A DNA stretch of 64,000 nt, from positions 1-64,000 of IMG/VR virus record IMGVR_UViG_3300039106_000282; one strand, given 5' to 3'. Below, piece by piece: positions 58,855 to 64,000 of this stretch. The position numbers and the translations under genes are program-made. The notes below the pieces were generated by a model that did no database searches, was not told the DNA's origin, and saw only the letters and a list, made by a program, of their open reading frames with translations. Source of the stretch: a virus. The stretch's first letter is position 1, and every line of letters begins with the position of its first letter.

Positions 58855-58870
58855 GACTAAAAATAAGGAC

Positions 58871-58899
58871 TTGACAACCGAAGTAAACTAGCGTATAAT
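58871..58899 (+). promoter_or_regulatory. perfect consensus sigma70 promoter
   Basis: TTGACA at 58871-58876, a 17-base spacer, TATAAT at 58894-58899. Drives the small gene at 58964. The leader between them is AAC-rich and unstructured. Confidence 0.92.
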
Positions 58900-58963
58900 A
58901 TTACCCAGAAGTCGAGAAATGCATTAACAAAAACAACAACAACATAACAACGGAGTAAACAAC

Positions 58964-59242
58964 ATGAACACATATTTTTTAAGACATAAAGTAGCATTTG
59001 AAGAGTTGAACATTGATGACCAATGCAACATATTAAACAATCTTCAAGAGGCTCATGATAAAGGGAACTACATCTCTATTCGTGGTGAAGACATGGAAGA
59101 CTGTGAAGAAGTGTATGCAACTCTTTATGGTTGCTACCAGCTCACACCTGATGAAGTATTTGACTACTACGACAATGGAGGGCAATGGACATACTTAGAG
59201 CCTGCCCAACTATACAAAGAATTTACAGGGATAGACTTATAA
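58964..59242 (+). CDS. acidic hypothetical early protein (92 aa)
   Basis: First gene behind a consensus promoter; ribosome site CGGAGTAAACAAC. The protein is acidic, Tyr/Asp-rich, with several Cys, and no recognisable motif. The strong promoter and acidic composition fit an early host-takeover or DNA-mimic-like protein, but that is only an inference. Confidence 0.7.
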   Translation: MNTYFLRHKVAFEELNIDDQCNILNNLQEAHDKGNYISIRGEDMEDCEEVYATLYGCYQLTPDEVFDYYDNGGQWTYLEPAQLYKEFTGIDL

Positions 59243-59347
59243 AACAATTAAACGCCCCATCCAGAGGTGGGCTAAAACGCTGGAGGGTAGAGGAGTGACG
59301 CCTATATAGTTTGTAATCCTTAGTTGCTGGCTCTACCACTTAACAAA

Positions 59348-59370
59348 CCGTACTCGAGTACGGAATCAAC
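59348..59370. promoter_or_regulatory. palindrome copy 4 before the 59389 gene
   Basis: CCGTAC-TCGA-GTACGG core followed by AATCA. The ribosome site CAGGAG begins 10-14 bases later and the ATG at 59389. The same arrangement occurs at copy 5. Confidence 0.8.
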
Positions 59371-59388
59371 ACATAACAGGAGATACAC

Positions 59389-59601
59389 ATGAAAATTAGA
59401 ATAAACAAAAAACAACTGATGCAAGGCGTCAAGTTCGATTACATAGTGGTAAATAAACCAGACGTGGGGAAAAAGATTAAGTTTTATTATTCGGGTAACT
59501 TGTTTATTATTATTGACCACTATGATAATAATACATTCTACACATTTAACGACTACGAGTCGTTTAGAAAAAAAGTAAATGACATTATAGAAGACTGGTA
59601 A
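59389..59601 (+). CDS. hypothetical basic protein (70 aa)
   Basis: Ribosome site CAGGAGATACAC. Small, Lys/Ile/Tyr/Phe-rich, possibly a beta-barrel-like fold. The function is unknown. The ribosome site is preceded by palindrome copy 4, so translation or transcription may be controlled there. Confidence 0.65.
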   Translation: MKIRINKKQLMQGVKFDYIVVNKPDVGKKIKFYYSGNLFIIIDHYDNNTFYTFNDYESFRKKVNDIIEDW

Positions 59602-59621
59602 ACCCTATATAAATCAAGCAC

Positions 59622-59650
59622 TTGACACAGCCTAACAATAGGCGTAGAAT
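59622..59650 (+). promoter_or_regulatory. near-consensus sigma70 promoter
   Basis: TTGACA at 59622-59627, a 17-base spacer and TAGAAT at 59645-59650. It would drive the 59745 gene and the GP88 gene. The -35 box begins about 20 bases after the 59389 gene. Confidence 0.88.
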
Positions 59651-59744
59651 ATAAACCTAGTAAAGAGTCATCCCCTCAAGGGATTGCAGTAATTGAATCG
59701 AGGTGCAATGCACCTTAAACACAGACCGAAACATAGAGGTATTT

Positions 59745-59915
59745 ATGAACATATATTCAAAAGATAGTGACGGGGGTATCACGCACTGCTGGTCATTTAG
59801 TACACGGTATCAAGCTGAGAAGTTTTTAAGAGACCTGCGAAGAGCAGGACGTATGACTCACTGGTATGTCATATCAAGTCTTGATTACGACAAAGCTAAA
59901 CGGAGATACGCATGA
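59745..59915 (+). CDS. small hypothetical protein (56 aa)
   Basis: The ATG at 59745 (ribosome site AGAGG) is preferred to upstream in-frame codons. The chain is basic, Arg/Tyr/Trp-rich with one Cys, and possibly an alpha-beta fold (SFSTRYQAEKFLRDLRRAGRMTHWYVISS). It overlaps the GP88 gene by ATGA. Its function is not known. Confidence 0.6.
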   Translation: MNIYSKDSDGGITHCWSFSTRYQAEKFLRDLRRAGRMTHWYVISSLDYDKAKRRYA

Positions 59916-60502
59916 ACGCAGTTCACATCACACAGGGTAGCGGCAAGATGACTGGCATACAGTCAATCAATACGCCGACCACAACAAACGAGTTCTGCCT
60001 TAATATGCGTAAGGTTAAGGCTAATGCAATATGTAAAAAGTGTTATGCCTTCAGATACGAGTCGTATCGCCCATTGCTGGTTGAGGCACTCAAGCGCAAC
60101 TTGTTTTTAGCAGAGCGTTACCTAGAGGTAGGTGAGATACCCACAATCAGCGATGACATCGCACGCTTTGACAGCTATGGTGAATTGATTAACCTCATTC
60201 ACTTCGTTAACTATATGTACATCGCGGCGGCTAACCCGCAAACCATCTTTACACTGTGGACTAAGCGGCTCGACATCGTGCAAGAAGCACTGCTCACACG
60301 CAGTAAGCCCGACAACATGATACTGATATATAGCTCACCAGTAGTAGACAAACAAGCTGTACTACCTGCTGGCTTTGATAAAGTCTTCACGTCATACACT
60401 AAACAACGTGCATGGGGTATCAACTGTCACGGGGCGTGCAACACCTGTCGTTTGTGCTACTCACACAACGATACAACACATATCCACGAAATCATAAAGT
60501 AA
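59912..60502 (+). CDS. GP88-family phage protein
   Basis: A 196-residue protein with the GP88 pattern: QSINTPTTTNEFCLNMRKVKANAICKKCYAF (C29, C41, C44), FDSYGELINLIHFVNYMYIA and TIFTLWTKRLDIVQEALL, ending in a second Cys cluster NCHGACNTCRLCYSH. The Cys sets suggest metal or iron-sulfur binding. The biochemical role of GP88 proteins is not established. The TIM-barrel-like and CxxxC arrangement recalls radical-SAM-like proteins, but the canonical CxxxCxxC is not present. Confidence 0.78.
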   Translation: MNAVHITQGSGKMTGIQSINTPTTTNEFCLNMRKVKANAICKKCYAFRYESYRPLLVEALKRNLFLAERYLEVGEIPTISDDIARFDSYGELINLIHFVNYMYIAAANPQTIFTLWTKRLDIVQEALLTRSKPDNMILIYSSPVVDKQAVLPAGFDKVFTSYTKQRAWGINCHGACNTCRLCYSHNDTTHIHEIIK

Positions 60503-60522
60503 CCCGTTTATAAACGGGTTAC
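60499..60522. repeat. 24-bp perfect palindrome after the GP88 gene
   Basis: GTAACCCGTTTA/TAAACGGGTTAC overlaps the stop codon of the GP88 gene. There is no following T run, so it is not a typical terminator. It may be an mRNA 3'-end stabilising hairpin or a protein site. Confidence 0.75.
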
Positions 60523-60542
60523 AAACACTAAACATAATCGAG

Positions 60543-60565
60543 ATTCCGTGCACAAGTACGGAATC
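60543..60565. promoter_or_regulatory. palindrome copy 5 before the DUF3150-like gene
   Basis: ATTCCGTGC-ACAA-GTACGGAAT. One left-arm base differs (G for A), which would still give a G-U pair in RNA. CAGGAG follows within 6 bases and the ATG at 60581 about 16 bases after the palindrome. Confidence 0.8.
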
Positions 60566-60580
60566 ATACAGGAGAACATC

Positions 60581-61432
60581 ATGGCAATCTCAAACAGTGC
60601 AATGCTCTGCACATTAAACATCTCAATCTGGACAGCACGCAAGCTCGACAAGAAAGTATCTCAAGACGTAGACACAGCGAACAGCACAATGACAAAAGCA
60701 GGTAACTACCACAAGAACTTGCTGGCAGGTGATGACTCACTTGCCAAGATACAAAAGATTGCGAGTGAGGCTCGCACCTACCACTCACGGTACACATCAC
60801 CGTGGAATGACAACGGGCAACGCTTATTAACTACTGCGTACTTCCTTGAGTACAAACGTACGATGGGTGACTATGAGCGCAAGTTCTGGGATGAGGTTGA
60901 TGCGTTTCTACCTCAGTACACCTTAAAGATTAGTGCCGCCGCGTTTCAATTAGGTAAGCTGTTTGACCGTGACGAGTACCCCGAAGAAGATAAAGTACGT
61001 AACAAGTTTAGCTTTGGTATTTCCTTTATACCTGTTCCCCAATCGGGGGACTTCCGCGTTGACATTCAAGCGGAGGAGGTTGCAGAACTCCGTAGACAAT
61101 ATGACGAGATGTATGAGTACAACATACAGAAAGTAAACCGTGATGCGTGGGATAGGTTATATGACAGCCTCACTCAACTGAGCTTTGGCTTGCGCACTAA
61201 CAACGATGGTACAAAGGGCAAGATATACGACAGCGTGTATTCATCAGCGTCCGAGCTGTGCGAGTTACTGCGCCACCTCAATATAAACAATGACACGCAA
61301 CTGGAGGATATGCGCCAGCGTCTTGAGGATACCATCATGGGTATTGATACGAAGGACATTAAACAGAGCGACTTCATGCGCTCACAAATTAAACAAGAAG
61401 TCGATGCTATGCTCGACAAATGGAACGACTAG
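60581..61432 (+). CDS. DUF3150-like protein
   Basis: The ATG at 60581 (ribosome site CAGGAGAACATC) is preferred over upstream codons at 60548. The 283-residue sequence begins AISNSAMLCTLNISIWTARKLDKKVSQDVD, has AGNYHKNLLAGDDSLAKIQKIASEARTYHSRYTSPWND and a coiled-coil C-terminal half. This is the pattern of a conserved phage protein of the DUF3150 type. It is the first of three genes with AAA+ and VWA partners, suggesting it is a substrate-adapter or structural component of that complex. Confidence 0.8.
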   Translation: MAISNSAMLCTLNISIWTARKLDKKVSQDVDTANSTMTKAGNYHKNLLAGDDSLAKIQKIASEARTYHSRYTSPWNDNGQRLLTTAYFLEYKRTMGDYERKFWDEVDAFLPQYTLKISAAAFQLGKLFDRDEYPEEDKVRNKFSFGISFIPVPQSGDFRVDIQAEEVAELRRQYDEMYEYNIQKVNRDAWDRLYDSLTQLSFGLRTNNDGTKGKIYDSVYSSASELCELLRHLNINNDTQLEDMRQRLEDTIMGIDTKDIKQSDFMRSQIKQEVDAMLDKWND

Positions 61433-61442
61433 GAGAATAACA

Positions 61443-62513
61443 ATGAAACCATACAGCTCAATCACAATGCAGAACGCTATTGACTTAATCAACGCCATCG
61501 GCGACACAACCACAGTGTTGGTACAGGGCGAGATGGGGATAGGCAAGTCGTCCATCCTTAAATCACTACAGCAACAACACCCCGACCACATCACCTGCTA
61601 CGTAGACATCACAACTAAGGATGTCGGTGACTTCCTTGTACCACAGGTGCGCCAGCTAGACGGTACGTCTGTATGCTCATTCATACCCAACGAAGAGTTT
61701 GGCTTTCACTTACGTAAGCCTGTGATTATTATGCTCGATGAGATAGGCAAGGCTAGTAAGTCTGTGATGAATGCTTGCTTGCGGTTAATGCTCGAGCGTA
61801 AGCTCGGCACACATAGCCTGCCCGAAGGGTCTATTGTGTTTGCAACAACCAACCTATCAGCAGAGGGTATCGGCGACAACCTACCACCTCATGCACGTAA
61901 TAGAGTAGACGTGGTTAAGGTACGCAAACCAACCTCAGAAGAGTGGCGTCTTGGCTTTGCTATGGGTGCGGGTGTTGACCCAGTGGTTATTGCGACAGCT
62001 AACGAGTACCCAGCGATGTTCGCATCGTTCGAAGATTATGAGAAACCAACTCAGAACGAGTACATCTACGACCCACGAGTACCACGTGCGGCTTTTGTTA
62101 CACCTAGAAGTATGGAGGCGGCAAGTAATATCCTCAAGCGTTGCCGTCATCTACCCGAAGACGTTTTGTATCATGCATTAATAGGTGTGATTGGTGAGCG
62201 TGCGACTATGGATATGATGAACATCCTCAAGTTAGATAACACCATGCCTGCATGGAGAGAGATTGTGTCTGAGCCAACTACTACACAAGTACCAAGTAAC
62301 GGCGCATCAGTCTGCCTCATAGTCTCTAAGGCTTTGCATAACGTAGAGAAAGACACGTTCGATGCGTGGATGACGTACTTAAACCGTATGACCCGTGAGG
62401 CGCAAGCAATGTTCGCTATGTCAGTAATGAGCGGTAAGTCACCCAAGCGTGACGTTGCAGTACGCAACAAAGCATTCACCTCATGGTGTGTAACTAACGG
62501 CTACTTATTCTAG
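61443..62513 (+). CDS. MoxR/CobS-like AAA+ ATPase
   Basis: A 356-residue AAA+ protein starting at the ATG at 61443 (ribosome site AGGAGAATAACA). Walker A GEMGIGKSS (29-37), Walker B IIMLDEIGKAS (D99, E100), a sensor segment VFATTNLSAEG and an Arg-finger-like NRVDVVKV. MoxR-type ATPases act with VWA-domain proteins to remodel or insert cofactors into partner proteins. Here the next gene is a VWA protein, and the pair recalls CobS/CobT. Confidence 0.9.
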   Translation: MKPYSSITMQNAIDLINAIGDTTTVLVQGEMGIGKSSILKSLQQQHPDHITCYVDITTKDVGDFLVPQVRQLDGTSVCSFIPNEEFGFHLRKPVIIMLDEIGKASKSVMNACLRLMLERKLGTHSLPEGSIVFATTNLSAEGIGDNLPPHARNRVDVVKVRKPTSEEWRLGFAMGAGVDPVVIATANEYPAMFASFEDYEKPTQNEYIYDPRVPRAAFVTPRSMEAASNILKRCRHLPEDVLYHALIGVIGERATMDMMNILKLDNTMPAWREIVSEPTTTQVPSNGASVCLIVSKALHNVEKDTFDAWMTYLNRMTREAQAMFAMSVMSGKSPKRDVAVRNKAFTSWCVTNGYLF

Positions 62514-62522
62514 GAGAGCGGC

Positions 62523-63692
62523 ATGAAAGCAGAAGACCGCATACTCAAAGCGCACATTGCGTTGATGCAAGACACCCGCACCTTAGCCTACTCAGGTATT
62601 ATCATGGTGGGCAAAGCAGTCATTACCGATGACATAGACACAGCCGCTACCAATGGACGTGATGTATTTTATGGTCGTGCGTTTATTGACAGCTTAACTG
62701 ACCAAGAGATACGCGGTCTTGTGTTGCATGAAGCCAAGCACAAACTCTATCAGCATCTATTCATATGGCAGAAACTATTCGAGGAGGATGCCCAGCTTGC
62801 AGGTATAGCCTGTGACTTTGTGATTAACCTTGAGATACTAGACATTGATAGGGGCGGTAGCTTTATTAAGTTGCCCGAGTGTGGGTGTATCGATGAGCAG
62901 TATCGTGGTATGAATACCGCAGAGGTATACGCTAAACTCAAGGAGCAGTATGGTGATAAGCAAAGCCGTGCCAGTAAGGGGGGTGGTAAACTGCCTGAAG
63001 AATTAGATGAACATCAGTGGCAAGATGCCGCCTCGCTGTCGCCCGAAGAGAGGGAACAGTTATCTCGTGAAATCGATAGCGCAGTTCGCACTGGCGCACT
63101 GCTGGCAGGTAAACAAGGTGGCGATGTAGACCGCAGCTTCGAGGCTCTTATGGAATCAAAAGTAGACTGGCGTGAGCAACTGCGTGAGTTCGTATCATCA
63201 ACTTGCGCTGGCAAAGGTGACAGCACATGGGCAAAACCAAGTAGACGCTGGCTTTCTCAAGATATCTATATGCCCAGTCAGATTAGTGAAACAGTAGGCT
63301 CTATGTGCGTTGCGATTGATACATCGGGTTCTATTGATGACGAGGCGATTGCCAAAGCCTTGAGTGAGGTGGTAGCTATATGCGACAATACAACTCCAGA
63401 GAAGGTTGACCTTCTCTACTGGGATACAGATGTTGCATCCCATGAGCAGTACCGCGAGGATAATTACGCGGGTCTAGTTAACTCTACTAAACCTGCTGGC
63501 GGTGGTGGTACAGACGTAGGCTGTGTGATGCAGTATATAGATGACAACAAGCTTAAGCCAGAGTGTACGATTATTATCACTGATGGTTACACGGGCTTTC
63601 CTAGAGAGCGTCCTACGTATCCTGTGATATGGGTTATTGTTGGCGGTAGTAATGTCGTGCCACCGTTCGGTAGTGTGATTAGGGTGGACTAG
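62523..63692 (+). CDS. VWA-domain protein with HExxH metallopeptidase-like motif
   Basis: The N-terminal domain (DUF2201-like) has LVLHEAKHKLYQH with H69-E-x-x-H73, a zinc-peptidase-like motif. A charged linker (about 140-200) follows. The C-terminal von Willebrand A domain has the MIDAS motif D266-x-S-x-S in AIDTSGSID, and the TDVGCVMQYI and IIITDGYTGF segments. Ribosome site GGAGAGCGGC. It is the partner of the AAA+ ATPase, like CobT or other VWA-AAA modules. Whether the HExxH site cleaves proteins is unknown. Confidence 0.9.
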   Translation: MKAEDRILKAHIALMQDTRTLAYSGIIMVGKAVITDDIDTAATNGRDVFYGRAFIDSLTDQEIRGLVLHEAKHKLYQHLFIWQKLFEEDAQLAGIACDFVINLEILDIDRGGSFIKLPECGCIDEQYRGMNTAEVYAKLKEQYGDKQSRASKGGGKLPEELDEHQWQDAASLSPEEREQLSREIDSAVRTGALLAGKQGGDVDRSFEALMESKVDWREQLREFVSSTCAGKGDSTWAKPSRRWLSQDIYMPSQISETVGSMCVAIDTSGSIDDEAIAKALSEVVAICDNTTPEKVDLLYWDTDVASHEQYREDNYAGLVNSTKPAGGGGTDVGCVMQYIDDNKLKPECTIIITDGYTGFPRERPTYPVIWVIVGGSNVVPPFGSVIRVD

Positions 63693-63748
63693 TTATGATA
63701 GCATTTTACTGACTAGATAAAGAAACGGGGGAGTGTACAGTTAAGGGG

Positions 63749-63982
63749 GTGAGTAATGAATATACTATAGCATTAGTGCATAGCACTATAAAAAACCCAG
63801 AACCCGATTCAAAATACATTAAGTATTTTGGGGAGAGAGGTGAGCATACTCATATACTGCTACTGCCTAAACACATTCAAGAAAGAGTATCAGTATTACG
63901 AGTTGCTTCTTTTAACGAGTACATAGAAGGCATAGGCATTAAACTGGGGGCTGAGGTATGCTACATTTGTGAGGAGGAATAA
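63749..63982 (+). CDS. hypothetical protein (77 aa), GTG start
   Basis: No in-frame ATG is available; GTG at 63749 is next to AAGGGGG, which is too close for an ideal site, so the start is uncertain. The chain is mixed charged with one possible Cys pair (VCYICEEE) at the end. It follows the VWA gene. A ribosome-site-like GAGGAGGAATAA near its end suggests that another gene starts at about 63983 beyond the window. Confidence 0.5.
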   Translation: MSNEYTIALVHSTIKNPEPDSKYIKYFGERGEHTHILLLPKHIQERVSVLRVASFNEYIEGIGIKLGAEVCYICEEE

Positions 63983-64000
63983 TTGACGTTATTAGTAGAC

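Noticed and set aside
63983-64000. TTG start of a new gene at the right edge after GAGGAGGAATAA
   Set aside because: Only six codons are inside the window; a gene probably starts here but cannot be described.
1-64000. Window being a complete circular genome
   Set aside because: Joining the end to the start places a stop just before the first partial frame and gives no natural gene across the junction, so this is a window of a larger genome.

Overview
This window is almost certainly one long stretch of a lytic, tailed double-stranded DNA phage genome, most likely with a podovirus-type virion. The evidence is a complete head and packaging block (small and large terminase subunits, portal, GroES-like co-chaperonin, scaffold, major capsid protein), a nozzle-like tail protein, and a set of very large internal-virion-type proteins including a GNAT-like protein reminiscent of T7 gp13 and an 1814-residue polyvalent protein. 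No tail tape-measure, sheath or tube genes were seen. There is no integrase, repressor, tRNA, phage RNA polymerase or ribosomal RNA. The sequence is moderately AT-rich. Several near-consensus sigma70 promoters suggest that a proteobacterial-type host polymerase reads the early genes. I cannot name the host.

Layout. (1) 1-16023, plus strand: an early/middle operon of tightly overlapping genes. It starts with many tiny genes (several 29-66 residue membrane or zinc-ribbon proteins) and continues with replication and nucleotide genes: family A DNA polymerase, stand-alone NrdJb-type ribonucleotide reductase fragment, an HNH endonuclease fused to dUTPase, ThyX with an unusual FAD motif, a DUF3310 protein, a RecB/Cas4-like nuclease, an SNF2-type helicase, a probable ssDNA-binding protein and a primase-polymerase/helicase. 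(2) About 16030: a hairpin that can terminate transcription from both sides, where the two blocks converge. (3) 16051-55236, minus strand: the late block. In transcription order it runs terS, terL, portal, small gene, co-chaperonin, scaffold, head proteins, major capsid protein, terminator, GIY-YIG endonuclease, many small head/tail completion proteins, fibre and adhesin genes, a seven-repeat Asp-box propeller protein, two holin candidates, GH24 endolysin, tail nozzle-like protein, cupin, internal virion proteins and the 1814-residue protein. (4) 55237-55810: a divergent control region with nine 11-bp iterons directly abutting a 28-bp perfect palindrome. (5) 55811-63982, plus strand: a second early-type region with an Ala-rich coiled-coil protein, a structured 800-bp non-coding stretch, an orphan gene, small genes, a GP88-family protein and a DUF3150-like / MoxR-type AAA+ / HExxH-plus-VWA module.

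How it fits together. Early genes seem to raise dTTP supply (ThyX, dUTPase, DUF3310, NrdJb) and supply a replisome (primase-helicase, DNA polymerase, SSB candidate, SNF2 helicase, nuclease). The late block builds the capsid with the help of a phage GroES, fits a short tail with several alternative or stacked adhesins, and lyses the cell. The most unusual non-gene signal is a family of five palindromes (CCGTAC-N4-GTACGG core) confined to 55.6-60.6 kb. Two copies sit the same short distance upstream of Shine-Dalgarno sites, and one adjoins the iteron array. Together with the iterons, a multi-hairpin repeat region and the coiled-coil protein, they suggest a dedicated replication, partition or post-transcriptional control locus.
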